Below are positions 1 to 7,639 of a stretch of DNA of 64,000 nt, piece after piece; the first letter of the stretch is position 1; every line of letters starts with the position of its first letter. The position numbers and the translations under genes were made by a program. The notes under the pieces were generated by a model. It ran no database searches and was not told where the DNA came from. It saw only the letters and a program-made list of their open reading frames with translations. The stretch covers positions 1-64,000 of the forward strand of contig JACRIN010000020.1 of NCBI GenBank assembly GCA_016220085.1, in the 5' to 3' direction. Source of the stretch: Planctomycetota bacterium. GTDB taxonomy: Bacteria; Planctomycetota; UBA1135; GCA-002686595.

Positions 1-1
1 C

Positions 2-145
2 ACGCTCGCCGCGGGCATCGAGAGGCTGCTCGGCGATGCTGCGCTGCGTGCGAGGTTGCGCGCGCGGTTGCTCGAGCGCGCGCCGGACAACACGTGGGAG
101 GCGCGCGCTCGGCGCCTGCTCGCGTGGATGGAGGCCGCGGCGTGA
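2..145 (+). CDS. C-terminal fragment of a glycosyltransferase (5' end outside window)
   Basis: An open frame enters from the left edge and stops at TGA 143-145, giving 47 residues. The helical, Arg/Leu-rich tail (AAGIERLLGDAALRARLR, then NTWEARARRLLAWMEA) looks like the last helices of a GT4 (GT-B fold) glycosyltransferase, where a 'W..A...L' segment usually closes the protein. The next gene starts with a GTG that overlaps this stop (GTGA), so the two are co-translated. The tail alone does not reveal donor or acceptor. Family assignment is inference from the tail and from the following GT4 genes. Confidence 0.6.
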   Translation, partial: TLAAGIERLLGDAALRARLRARLLERAPDNTWEARARRLLAWMEAAA

Positions 146-1305
146 AAGTGCTCTACTTGACCGATTCGCTGTCCGACCTCGACGGGGTCGGCCGTTACGC
201 GATTCGACTGATCAGCGCGCTCGAGGAGCGCAAGCCAGGCCTCGAGGTCGAGATCCTACTCGCGCGCAAGCATCGGCCGAACTCCGCGCAAGTCCCGAAG
301 CACTGGAAGGTCAGCGTCGCGCTGCCGCCGGACTACTTCTTCTACATGGCGCCGAGCCGCTTCTGGCCGAGCCTCGCGCTCGGCGTCGCGCGCGCGTGGG
401 CGCCGGCGCGCCGCGCGGACCTCGTCCACGCGATCAAGGACTACCCGCACAGCCTACTTGCGCTGCTCGCCGCGAAGGCCGCCGGCAGACCGTGCGTCGC
501 GACCGCGCACGGCACGTACAGCGTTCAGCCCCTGCTCGATCCGCGGCACGCCAAGCTCGCGCGCTGGACGTATCGGCGGCTCGCTTCGGTGATCTCGGTC
601 AGCCGCTACACCGCGCGGCGGCTCGACGAAGAGCTGCGCGAAGGCGAGCTCCCGAGCGAGCGTCTGCACGTGATCCCGAACTCCGTCGACGCCGCGCACT
701 ATCGCGGCGCGCGCTTGATCGGCGCCAAGCCGTGGCACGGACTGCGCTACACGCTCGCGATGGGGGAGCTCAAGGAGCGCAAGGGCCACCACGTCTCGAT
801 CGAGGCGTTCGCGCGGGTTGCGAAGCGTCATCCCGAGCTGCACCACTTCCTGATCGGCAAGCACTCCGATGCGGACTACAAACGCGAGCTCGATGCGCTG
901 ATCGCACGCCATGGGCTGGCCGAGCGCGTGCATCTCGTCGGCAACGTCACCGAGGACGAGAAGATCGACATGCTCCAGCGCGCCGCGGTGTTCGTGCACA
1001 CGCCGGTGACGTCGAAGGACGGCGGCTTCGAGGGCTTCGGCATCGTCTACCTCGAAGCGGCGGCGTGCGGCGTGCCGTGCATCGGCACGCGCGAATCGGG
1101 CGCCGAGGACGCGGTCGCCGACGGCGAGAACGGCTTGCTCGCCGAGCCGAGCGTCGACGCGGTCGAGCGCGCGCTCGAGCGCCTGATCTCGGAACCGGAG
1201 ACCGCCGCGCGCATGGGCGCCGCCGGACGCGAACACGCCGAGCGGTCGAGCTGGCGCGACAACGCCGAGCGGGTGCTCGCGATCTACGAGCAAGCGCTCC
1301 GCTGA
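142..1305 (+). CDS. GT4-family glycosyltransferase
   Basis: A 387-aa protein of the usual GT4 length. I chose GTG 142 because it overlaps the previous stop and puts the beta-strand VKVLYLTDSLSDLDGVGRYA at the N-terminus, where GT4 enzymes bind the acceptor with a Gly-rich loop. The middle reads LHVIPNSVD, the usual linker into the nucleotide-sugar domain. The C-terminal half has GFGIVYLEAAACGVPCIG, the E-x7-E type motif that binds the donor. No signal peptide or membrane segment is seen, so it probably acts at the cytoplasmic membrane face. It sits five bases before another GT4 gene and likely adds a sugar to a lipid-linked glycan. The sugar specificity cannot be read. Confidence 0.85.
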   Translation: MKVLYLTDSLSDLDGVGRYAIRLISALEERKPGLEVEILLARKHRPNSAQVPKHWKVSVALPPDYFFYMAPSRFWPSLALGVARAWAPARRADLVHAIKDYPHSLLALLAAKAAGRPCVATAHGTYSVQPLLDPRHAKLARWTYRRLASVISVSRYTARRLDEELREGELPSERLHVIPNSVDAAHYRGARLIGAKPWHGLRYTLAMGELKERKGHHVSIEAFARVAKRHPELHHFLIGKHSDADYKRELDALIARHGLAERVHLVGNVTEDEKIDMLQRAAVFVHTPVTSKDGGFEGFGIVYLEAAACGVPCIGTRESGAEDAVADGENGLLAEPSVDAVERALERLISEPETAARMGAAGREHAERSSWRDNAERVLAIYEQALR

Positions 1306-1310
1306 CCGCC

Positions 1311-2579
1311 ATGCGCATCCTGCACTTCAACGACCTACACGATCCGCGGATCGGTTCGTCGATCCGGCAGATGTACCAACTCGCGGAGCTCCAGCGCGCC
1401 GCGGGGCACCAATCCGCGGTGTTGACGGCGACGCCGGAACTCGCGGACGCGACGCCGACCGAGATCCTCGGCTCGCGAGTGTTCCGCGTGCACTCGCGCT
1501 ACGACCCGCGCTGGCGCGCATGGGTGGGCTTGCGCAACCGCCGCGCGCTGCCGGCGATCGAGCGCGTGCTCGACGAATACCGCCCCGATGTCGTGCACGC
1601 GCACCTGATCCACTCGCACCTGTCGTACGCGTCGCTCGCCGCGGCGCGCGCGCGCGGAGCGGCGGTCGTGTTCACCGCACACGACGTGATGACGTTCTGC
1701 TACCAGAAGCTGACGTGCTTCCACGGCGGGGAGGAGCACGGCGGGACTTTGCGCGACTACCAGGCGAACTGGCAGAAGTGCGTGCCGTGCCAGCGCCTGC
1801 GCTGGCGGCCGGATCGCAACGCACGGATCCGCGCGATCCTCGCCCGCGACGTGCAGCGCTTCACGACGGTGTCGGAGGAGCTCGCGCGCGCGATTCGCGC
1901 CAACGGCATCCGCGTCGACCGCGTCGTGCACAACGCGATCCCGGGGACGCTGGTGTTGCCGAGCGCGCGCGCGGTCGCGGACTTCCGCGAGAAGCAAGGG
2001 CTCGTCGGCAAGCACGTGATCACGATCGCGGGTCGCCTGCACGAGCAGAAAGGCGTCCTGCAGCTCTTCCGCATGCTCGCGGAGCTCGGCCGCGAGCTCC
2101 CCGACGTCCGATTGATGGTGATGGGGCACCGCAAGGTCTACGACGCGGAGTTCGCGCACCACGCGCGCGAACTCGGGGTCGATCGCTTCGTCGTGCCGAC
2201 CGGGTGGCTCGACGGCGAGGAGCTCGCCGCGGCGTACTCGGCGACCGACGTGTTCGTCACGCCGTCGATCTGCTTCGACACCTTCGGCCTGGTCAACCTC
2301 GAGGCGATGGAGCACGAGAAGCCGGTGGTCGCGACCGCGTTCGGCGGCAGCCCGGAGGTCGTCGAGCACGGCGTCACCGGCTTCGTCGAGAATCCGTTCG
2401 ACGTCGCCGCCTTCGCCGGCCGCGTACGCGAGCTCCTGCTGCACCCCGCGCTCACGCGCCGGATGGGCCAGGCCGGACGTCGGCGCATGCTGGAGCGCTT
2501 CACGACGACGCGGCTCGCCTGTGAGTTCGCGGAGGAGTACCGGCTCGCGCTTGCCGCCGTGGGCGCGTCCGCGCGGTAG
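1311..2579 (+). CDS. GT4-family glycosyltransferase with Cys-rich insert
   Basis: A 422-aa protein starting at ATG 1311, five bases after the previous stop. MRILHFNDLHDPRIGSSIRQ begins the acceptor-side Rossmann domain. The donor domain has ITIAGRLHEQKGV and CFDTFGLVNLEAMEHEKPVV, carrying the E-x7-E motif. Residues around 130-165 (FCYQKLTCFHGG to KCVPCQR) contain four cysteines, a pattern seen in a subgroup of GT4 enzymes where they may bind a metal; that role is inference. The gene is followed by 177 bp with a plausible promoter for the next gene, so it probably ends its transcription unit. Role: extending a surface polysaccharide, exact linkage unknown. Confidence 0.85.
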   Translation: MRILHFNDLHDPRIGSSIRQMYQLAELQRAAGHQSAVLTATPELADATPTEILGSRVFRVHSRYDPRWRAWVGLRNRRALPAIERVLDEYRPDVVHAHLIHSHLSYASLAAARARGAAVVFTAHDVMTFCYQKLTCFHGGEEHGGTLRDYQANWQKCVPCQRLRWRPDRNARIRAILARDVQRFTTVSEELARAIRANGIRVDRVVHNAIPGTLVLPSARAVADFREKQGLVGKHVITIAGRLHEQKGVLQLFRMLAELGRELPDVRLMVMGHRKVYDAEFAHHARELGVDRFVVPTGWLDGEELAAAYSATDVFVTPSICFDTFGLVNLEAMEHEKPVVATAFGGSPEVVEHGVTGFVENPFDVAAFAGRVRELLLHPALTRRMGQAGRRRMLERFTTTRLACEFAEEYRLALAAVGASAR

Positions 2580-2648
2580 ACTTCCGCTCGGTCCGCTGCG
2601 GTCGAATCAAGGTCCCGAAAAGTCTGCAATCCTTTCCCACAGCACAAG

Positions 2649-2677
2649 TTGCCGAATCCTGACGCGAAGGGTAGATT
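2649..2677 (+). promoter_or_regulatory. Predicted sigma-70-type promoter for the radical SAM gene
   Basis: TTGCCG (2649-2654) and TAGATT (2672-2677) are separated by exactly 17 bp in a locally AT-richer intergenic stretch, about 80 bp ahead of the ATG at 2757. Each hexamer matches 4 of 6 consensus bases. This is a prediction by eye. Confidence 0.4.
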
Positions 2678-2756
2678 TCGACCCGGCGCTGCCGATCTTG
2701 GTTGAGATCCAGCGCTCCCTCGCCACCCCAGACTTTCCAACCTGACCCACACCGCG

Positions 2757-4193
2757 ATGCGCAAGACCCTGCTGGCCTACGTCAAGCCGCACGTCCAAGA
2801 GGACCCGCTGTCGATGATCCTCGGGATCACCTACCTCGGGGCTTGCATGGAGAAGGCGAAGCTCCCGATCGCCCTGATCGACGAGCGCGTCGTCACCGAC
2901 CAGGAGATGAAGCGCGCGATCGACGAGAACGACGTGATCGGCTTCGGCGCGCTGACGCCGAACATCCGACGCGCGATCGCCTGGGCGAAGTACGCGAAGG
3001 AGAAGGGCAAGGTCACCGTGATGGGCGGCCCGCACGCGTCGGTCGACCAGGGGATCTTCTTCGACAGCGGCCACTTCGACTACGTCCTGAAGGGCGAGGC
3101 CGAGGAGACGCTCCCGCGCTTCATCCAAGCGCTCGACGGCAACGACCAGGCCGAACTCTCGAAGGTCGCCGGCCTCGCGGGTTGGAAAGACGGCCAGGTG
3201 ATCTTCGACAACGCCGCGCCGCCGCTGATCAAGAAGCTCGACGACCTGCCGCTGCCGGCGCGTCACCTCTTGCCGATGCAGACGTACTTCAAGCTCAACC
3301 CCGAGCGTCTGACGTACATCTTCACGACGCGCGGTTGCCCGTTCAAATGCATCTTCTGCCAGAAGGAGCTCACGGGCCGCGGCTTCCGCGTGCGTTCGAC
3401 GCAACTGATCGTCGACGAGCTCGAGCACATCCTGAAGACGTACAACCCGGGCGTCGTGCTGTTCGTCGACGAGATCCTGACGCTGCGTCGCAAGCGCATC
3501 CACGAGATGTGCGACGAGATCCTGCGCCGCGGCTTGAAGTTCGAGTGGATCGCGAACACGCGCGCCGACTGCGTCGACTATCCGCTGTTGAAGCACATGC
3601 ACCGCGCCGGGTGCCGCCGCATCTACTACGGCTGGGAGTCCGGCAGCCAGCGCATGCTCGACGTGCTCAAGAAGGACCTGACGCCCGAAGTGATCGTCGA
3701 GGCCGCGAAGATGACGCGCCGCGCCGGCATCTGGGCGAAGGTCTACCTGATCGTCGGCAGCCCGGGCGAGACCCGTCGCGACATCGAGGAGACCGAGAAG
3801 GTCCTGAAGCTCGCCGGTCCGGACCTGGTGCGCGTCAGCGTGTTCAATCCGCTGATCGGCACGGAGTCCTGGGACAACTACCAAGCCTCGATCGACGTCA
3901 GCGACCTGCGCGAGAACTACGTGTCCTCGAACCGCTCGGCGTACATGCACGAGAACTTCAGCCAGGTCGAGTTGGAGGAGCTGCGCAAGAACATGGTGCG
4001 CAACTACGAGCGCTGGTACTACGGCTACAACCAACGCGCCAAGCGCTTCATGGAGCGCACGATGTACTACATCGAGAATCCGAAGTACGGCAAGAAGCGC
4101 CTGTTCCGCGCGATCGGCCTCGTGCCGCCGCCGCAGAGCGAGAACGTCGCGACGCGCGTGATGGACGAGTCGCGCGCGAAGGCCCGCGCCTGA
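2757..4193 (+). CDS. B12-binding-like radical SAM protein
   Basis: A 478-aa protein. Residues 1-130 form a Rossmann-like domain resembling the cobalamin-binding part of B12-dependent radical SAM enzymes (GFGALTPNIRRA, VMGGPHAS, LKGEAEETLPRF), but the classical DxHxxG cobalamin-His motif is not visible. The radical SAM core follows with the [4Fe-4S] cysteines C194, C198 and C201 in RGCPFKCIFC, then EILTLRRKRIHEM and YYGWESGSQRML, typical of this superfamily. It probably modifies a lipid, sugar or metabolite by radical chemistry, but the substrate is not predictable. It stands alone between a predicted promoter and a hairpin, among glycan genes. Confident in the superfamily, not in the function. 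Confidence 0.85.
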   Translation: MRKTLLAYVKPHVQEDPLSMILGITYLGACMEKAKLPIALIDERVVTDQEMKRAIDENDVIGFGALTPNIRRAIAWAKYAKEKGKVTVMGGPHASVDQGIFFDSGHFDYVLKGEAEETLPRFIQALDGNDQAELSKVAGLAGWKDGQVIFDNAAPPLIKKLDDLPLPARHLLPMQTYFKLNPERLTYIFTTRGCPFKCIFCQKELTGRGFRVRSTQLIVDELEHILKTYNPGVVLFVDEILTLRRKRIHEMCDEILRRGLKFEWIANTRADCVDYPLLKHMHRAGCRRIYYGWESGSQRMLDVLKKDLTPEVIVEAAKMTRRAGIWAKVYLIVGSPGETRRDIEETEKVLKLAGPDLVRVSVFNPLIGTESWDNYQASIDVSDLRENYVSSNRSAYMHENFSQVELEELRKNMVRNYERWYYGYNQRAKRFMERTMYYIENPKYGKKRLFRAIGLVPPPQSENVATRVMDESRAKARA

Positions 4194-4209
4194 CGCGAAG
4201 CGCAAGCGA

Positions 4210-4256
4210 CGAGCCTCGCGCTCGCTCCGGTTCCGCCGGGCGGGCCGCGAGGCTCG
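4210..4256 (+). terminator. Hairpin after the radical SAM gene
   Basis: Perfect 11-bp inverted repeat: arms 4210-4220 (CGAGCCTCGCG) and 4246-4256 (CGCGAGGCTCG) around a 25-nt GC-rich loop, 17 bp past the stop at 4193. A short T run (CGCGTTTCCC) follows but no long U-tract, so termination is plausible rather than certain. Confidence 0.4.
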
Positions 4257-4283
4257 CGCGTTTCCCGACCGCGCGCCGAGGCG

Positions 4284-4289
4284 TAGAAT
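4284..4289 (+). promoter_or_regulatory. Candidate -10 box for the acyltransferase gene
   Basis: TAGAAT matches 5 of 6 bases of the sigma-70 -10 consensus. It lies 10 bp before GTG 4300, so the transcript would be nearly leaderless. No convincing -35 is present: TTTCCC lies 17 bp upstream. Confidence 0.3.
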
Positions 4290-4299
4290 CGATCGCCTC

Positions 4300-5412
4300 G
4301 TGAGCCCCGAACCCGCCGCCCAGACGCCCCCGGAGACCTTCGCGGTGCACGCGTGCTCCCGCGACGATCGTGAAGAGCAGGCACGGCTCTTCAACCAGTG
4401 CTTCAAGAAGGCGGTGACCGCCGCGAACCTGCACTGGCGCTACGACGAGAACCCGCACGGCGGAAGCGTCTCGTTCGTGACCCGGCCGGCCGGCGGTGAA
4501 GGCGTGTCGGGCTACGCGTGCTCGCCGCGGCGCGCGCTCTCGTTCGGCGACGAGCGCACGCTCGCGCCGGTCGGCGAGACCGGCGACGTGATGACGCACC
4601 CGCAGTGGCGCAAGCGCGGGCTCTTCAGCGACCTCGACCGAGCCGCGATGACCGAGACCGAGCGCCTCGGCTGGCCGTGCGTCTTCGGGCTGCCCAATCG
4701 TCGCTCCGCGCACATCTTCGTCGAGCTCGGGTGGGAGGTGATCGGCTCGGTGCGGCCTTGGACGTTCGTGCTGCGCACCGATCCGGCCGCGCGGCGCGAG
4801 CTCGCCGTCGACGGCCGCGCGCGCGCGTGGTTCGCGCCGTGGACCGTGCGCACCTGCCGTGCGGCGCGCACGCGCTCCGCGACGCTCAGCCACGGCTTGC
4901 GCACGCTGTCGCTCGCGCGTTTCCCGCGCGACGTGGAGACGCTCGCTCGCACGGTCGAGAAGCGGTTCGCGTTCATGATCCGACGCGACGCGGACTACTT
5001 GAACTGGCGGTTCGCGGGCTCGCCGTCGAAGCTGCACCGCATCGTCGGCGTGTACGACGGTGCCGAGCGGTTCGCGGGCTACGTCGTCGTGCAGTTGCCC
5101 CGAGCCGGCGAGCCGGTCGGATACCTGGTCGACGTGCTCGCGCTCGAGGAGCGTGCGCTCGCCGCCGCGATCGAGGCGGGGATCGCCGCGCTGGAGGGCG
5201 CGGGCGCATCGCTGGTGCGCGCGACCGCGATCGACGGCTCGTGGTGGAATCGCGTGCTCGTCGACGTAGGCTTCCGAGCGCCGAAGCCCGAGAACCACCT
5301 GACCGTCATCCTGCATCCGCACCGGACAGACCACCCGTTGGTGAAGGCCGCCCGCGACGTGCGCGGCTGGTACTTCACCGATGGAGACCGCGACGACGAG
5401 ACGATGGGCTGA
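4300..5412 (+). CDS. GNAT-like acyltransferase
   Basis: A 370-aa protein starting at GTG 4300. Residues 15-140 form a GNAT-type domain: TGDVMTHPQWRKRGLFSDL is the beta4-alpha3 segment in which RKRGLF takes the place of the acetyl-CoA pyrophosphate loop (Q/RxxGxG/A). It is followed by GLPNRRSAHIFVELGWEVIG, the usual C-terminal part of the fold. The second half (about 190-350) looks like another, degenerate GNAT half, so the protein may be a double-GNAT form as in many polysaccharide-locus acyltransferases. The next gene is a polysaccharide deacetylase 28 bp downstream, so N- or O-acylation of a glycan or its precursor is the likely job. Acyl donor and acceptor are unknown. Confidence 0.65.
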   Translation: MSPEPAAQTPPETFAVHACSRDDREEQARLFNQCFKKAVTAANLHWRYDENPHGGSVSFVTRPAGGEGVSGYACSPRRALSFGDERTLAPVGETGDVMTHPQWRKRGLFSDLDRAAMTETERLGWPCVFGLPNRRSAHIFVELGWEVIGSVRPWTFVLRTDPAARRELAVDGRARAWFAPWTVRTCRAARTRSATLSHGLRTLSLARFPRDVETLARTVEKRFAFMIRRDADYLNWRFAGSPSKLHRIVGVYDGAERFAGYVVVQLPRAGEPVGYLVDVLALEERALAAAIEAGIAALEGAGASLVRATAIDGSWWNRVLVDVGFRAPKPENHLTVILHPHRTDHPLVKAARDVRGWYFTDGDRDDETMG

Positions 5413-5440
5413 GCCCCCGAGAGCCCGAGAAGACCCCACC

Positions 5441-6502
5441 GTGAAGCACAAGCTCAAGTTGGCCGCGCGCGAGTTCTACGCGCGAGTCCTGTTCCACACC
5501 GGCTTGCACGCCGTCGTCGACGCGGTGATGCCGCGCCGCCTGACGATCCTCGCCGGCCACTGCGTGAGCCCGAGCCCATCGTCGGAGCACCTGCCGAGCG
5601 AAATGAAGATCGACGTGCACGCGCTGGAGTCGATCCTCGCGTGGTTCAAGCGCCGATACGACGTCTGCACGATCGGCGCGGGCGTCGAGAAGCTTCGCCA
5701 AGGCGGGGGCAAAAGCTTGGTCGCGCTCTCGATGGACGACGGCTACCGCGACAACCACCGCGTGATGCAGCCGATGCTGCAGAAGCTCGGAGTCGGCGCA
5801 ACCGTGTTCCTCGAATCGCGCGCGCTCGACGAACGCCGTGTGAACTGGTCGCACAAGTTCTTTTGGATCCTGACCAAGCTCTCGATCGCGGAGTTCATCC
5901 ACCGCTACGGCGAGCTCTGCAAGGACGAGCGCTCGTACCACGTCGCGAACCAGTACGTCACCGAGGGCCGCGAGGATCCCGTCTATCAGTTCAAGCGCCT
6001 GCTGAAGTACGAGACCGATCCGCACGACCGCGACCGCGTGATCGACCTGATCTTCGCGGAGCAGGGCGGGGACGAGACGCGCCTGGCCGATCTGCTGTAC
6101 GTGACTTGGGAAGAAGCGCGCGCGATGCAAGCGGCGGGGATCGAGCTCGGCGGTCACACCGCCAGCCACGCGATCCTCTCGAAGCTCGCGCCCGCGGAGG
6201 CCGAGCGCGAGATCCGCGAGGGCCGCGAGTCCCTGAAGAAGAACCTCGGCCGCGAGATCCCGACGTTCGCGTACCCGTGGGGGAGGCGCTGGGACTTCGA
6301 CGATGCGACGGAAGCCGCGGTGACGCGCGCGGGGTTCAAGACGGCGGTGACGATGCACGCTGGCACCAATCGCCCTGACACGCCGCCGACGCGCCTGCAC
6401 CGGCTCGCGATCGACGAGAACGCGAAGCTGCACCTGCTGGTCGCGGAAGCGTGCGGCGGCTTTGCGCTCGCCGCGAAGTTCGGACTCAAGCTCTCGGAGT
6501 GA
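5441..6502 (+). CDS. Polysaccharide deacetylase (CE4/NodB homology)
   Basis: 353 aa from GTG 5441. An in-frame ATG at 5381 would overlap the previous gene by 32 bp and add a charged leader, so I prefer the GTG. The NodB motifs are present in order: SMDDGY (motif 1, catalytic Asp plus metal Asp), GGHTASH (motif 2, H-x3-H metal ligands) and FAYPWGRRWDF (motif 3-like). An insertion of about 90 residues (roughly 145-235) lies between motifs 1 and 2. No signal peptide is obvious, so it may act on a lipid-linked precursor in the cytoplasm, unlike exported CE4 enzymes. It probably removes N- or O-acetyl groups from the glycan made by neighbouring genes. Confidence 0.8.
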   Translation: MKHKLKLAAREFYARVLFHTGLHAVVDAVMPRRLTILAGHCVSPSPSSEHLPSEMKIDVHALESILAWFKRRYDVCTIGAGVEKLRQGGGKSLVALSMDDGYRDNHRVMQPMLQKLGVGATVFLESRALDERRVNWSHKFFWILTKLSIAEFIHRYGELCKDERSYHVANQYVTEGREDPVYQFKRLLKYETDPHDRDRVIDLIFAEQGGDETRLADLLYVTWEEARAMQAAGIELGGHTASHAILSKLAPAEAEREIREGRESLKKNLGREIPTFAYPWGRRWDFDDATEAAVTRAGFKTAVTMHAGTNRPDTPPTRLHRLAIDENAKLHLLVAEACGGFALAAKFGLKLSE

Positions 6503-6523
6503 TTCCGGCCGCGCCATCGACGC

Positions 6524-6634
6524 CTACGGTTCGTAGGCCAAGCGCGACAGGCCGTCGTTCGGCGTCAGCGACACGACGATCACGAGCGAGCACCCGACGA
6601 GCCGCGCGAGTACGCAGCCCGGCTCTCGCGCCAG
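6524..6634 (-). pseudogene. Decayed eighth copy of the micro membrane protein family
   Basis: Downstream of the last intact micro-ORF, in the same frame after its TGA, the reading continues openly to TAG 6524-6526. It encodes a segment resembling the family: LARLVGCSLVIVVSL (membrane stretch) and an end LSRLAYEP that mirrors the IAGFRYGPL end of the copy at 6813. There is no ATG, GTG or TTG in a suitable place; only CTG 6632-6634 could start it. I read this as a decayed duplicate, but CTG initiation or read-through from 6665 cannot be excluded. Confidence 0.35.
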
Positions 6635-6664
6635 TCGCTCCGCAGGCTCGCCGCCGTGGCTCTG

Positions 6665-6826
6665 TCAGCAGAGCTCGTGGTGCCAGTAGACGCCGCCGCG
6701 ACTCCGCGGAGTCCGCGACGCAGCGAGCTCGGCGACCGCGATCGCGAGCACCGCGACGACCATCGGCGGCAACACGATCCAGACCCGGTACTCGGCGAGG
6801 AAACGCTTCGCGTCAGAGCGGCCCAT
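6665..6826 (-). CDS. DUF5989-like micro membrane protein, copy 7
   Basis: 53 aa, ATG 6824-6826, TGA 6665-6667. After a charged start (GRSDAKRFLAEYRVW) comes one membrane segment (WIVLPPMVVAVLAIAVAELA), then a basic tail ending in VYWHHELC. The start W.VLPP.. matches the RENW.WIVLPL start of the copy at 6966. Its first 14 bases overlap the end of the copy at 6813, which supports co-translation. It is one of seven tandem relatives behind the SGNH hydrolase and the most divergent at the C-terminus. Function unknown: probably a single-pass inner-membrane partner of the carbamoyltransferase/SGNH system. Confidence 0.55.
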   Translation of the reverse strand: MGRSDAKRFLAEYRVWIVLPPMVVAVLAIAVAELAASRTPRSRGGVYWHHELC

Positions 6827-6944
6827 AGCGGAACCCTGCGATCGGCTGATCGTCGTGGGACGAAGCCACGAGCAGCGCGAGCACGATCTGGATGCACGCG
6901 ATAGTCAGCAGCCAACCCCAGAGCTCGCGCACGAATCTGTCCAT
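6813..6944 (-). CDS. DUF5989-like micro membrane protein, copy 6
   Basis: 43 aa, ATG 6942-6944, TGA 6813-6815. It starts DRFVRELWGWLL, the family's 'F-x-RE-x-W' entry. One membrane segment follows (LLTIACIQIVLALLVA), then a polar tail SSHDDQPIAGFRYGPL. It retains a Tyr near the C-terminus where copies A-C have IYN/IYT. Spacing to the previous copy is 21 bp, and it overlaps the next by 14 bp. It has the same arrangement as its neighbours but has lost the PFIY tail, which suggests sequence drift after duplication. Confidence 0.6.
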   Translation of the reverse strand: MDRFVRELWGWLLTIACIQIVLALLVASSHDDQPIAGFRYGPL

Positions 6945-6965
6945 CGGCGGCCCCCGGGCTCGCGC

Positions 6966-7091
6966 TCAGAAGATCGTGTAGATGTCCCGAGCCGCGGGCT
7001 CGCCGCCGAAGATGCAGAACGCCGCGAGGACCGCTGCAATGATCGCCAACGGCAGCACGATCCAGACCCAGTTCTCGCGCACGAACTTCAT
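6966..7091 (-). CDS. DUF5989-like micro membrane protein, copy 5
   Basis: 41 aa, ATG 7089-7091, TGA 6966-6968. It reads KFVRENWVWIVLPL, then a membrane segment (LAIIAAVLAAFCIF) and the tail RDIYTIF. The tail is close to the APFIYTLF end of the SGNH fusion protein at 7784, and the whole molecule aligns with that protein's last 41-47 residues. It therefore looks like a free-standing copy of the fused domain. The gap to the preceding copy is 22 bp. Codon third positions are G/C-rich as in neighbouring genes, which argues for a coding sequence under selection. Confidence 0.65.
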   Translation of the reverse strand: MKFVRENWVWIVLPLAIIAAVLAAFCIFGGEPAARDIYTIF

Positions 7092-7113
7092 CGCGAGCGG
7101 GCCGGAGCTCGTC

Positions 7114-7245
7114 TCAGAAGATGTTGTAGACGAACGGCGAGGACTCGTCGCCCGAGAAGAAGAACACGAGCACGGCGAGCACCACGAGCACGATCACGAT
7201 CGGCCCGGCGATCCACGCCCAGTTCTCACGGAAGAATTTGCCCAT
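7114..7245 (-). CDS. DUF5989-like micro membrane protein, copy 4
   Basis: 43 aa, ATG 7243-7245, TGA 7114-7116. It opens GKFFRENWAWIAGP, has one long Val/Leu/Phe membrane segment, and ends SGDESSPFVYNIF. It matches the copy at 7274 at 36 of 42 aligned residues, and the DNA is also nearly identical, so this pair is a recent duplication. The charged GDES motif sits just after the membrane segment, probably at the membrane surface. The PF[IV]Y ending is the family hallmark shared with the SGNH fusion protein. Function unknown. Confidence 0.7.
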   Translation of the reverse strand: MGKFFRENWAWIAGPIVIVLVVLAVLVFFFSGDESSPFVYNIF

Positions 7246-7273
7246 GGGTGTGTGCCTCGAAGGGGGTTGGTCT

Positions 7274-7402
7274 CTAGATGTTGTAGATGAACGGTGCGGA
7301 CTCGTCGCCCGAGAAGAAGATCACGAGCACGGCGAGCACCACGAGCACGATCACGACCGGCCCGACGATCCACGCCCAGTTTTCGCGAATGAACTTGCCC
7401 AT
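7274..7402 (-). CDS. DUF5989-like micro membrane protein, copy 3
   Basis: 42 aa, ATG 7400-7402, TAG 7274-7276. I reject a longer in-frame start, whose leader (MARRPFRGILKR...) has no counterpart in the other copies; all relatives begin at the [GK]F.REN.W motif. It reads GKFIRENWAWIVGP, then a membrane segment, then SGDESAPFIYNI. The ending APFIY is identical to that of the DUF5989-like tail fused to the SGNH hydrolase. It is separated by 93 bp from the preceding copy and 28 bp from the next. Confidence 0.7.
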   Translation of the reverse strand: MGKFIRENWAWIVGPVVIVLVVLAVLVIFFSGDESAPFIYNI

Positions 7403-7495
7403 TGGATGCGCCTCGGAAGGCGTCGATCGCTTCAAGATACCCCGAAACGGACGGCGCGCCACGCGGCCCGGGAATTCCGGGCGCTGCGCCGCGCG

Positions 7496-7639
7496 CTAGA
7501 ACCCGCACCGACAGCCCGGACCGAGTTCCGTCAGCCAGCCGTACGCATACCAGCTCGCGACCGCGAGCCCCGCGAGCACGAACGGGCAGAGGGCTCGGAG
7601 CGCTAGCGAACGGGCTCGGACGAGCACGACGGCGCTCAC
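7496..7639 (-). CDS. Micro membrane protein, copy 2
   Basis: 47 aa, GTG 7637-7639 overlapping the previous copy's TGA (GTGA), TAG 7496-7498. The middle CPFVLAGLAVASWYAYGWL is nearly the same as CLAGLGVASWYAYRCF in the copy at 7636, so the two are a duplicated pair. The tail GPGCRCGF is Cys-rich. The N-terminus has drifted away from the family's RE-W motif. Translational coupling to its twin supports expression. Function unknown; a small single-pass membrane protein. Confidence 0.55.
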   Translation of the reverse strand: MSAVVLVRARSLALRALCPFVLAGLAVASWYAYGWLTELGPGCRCGF

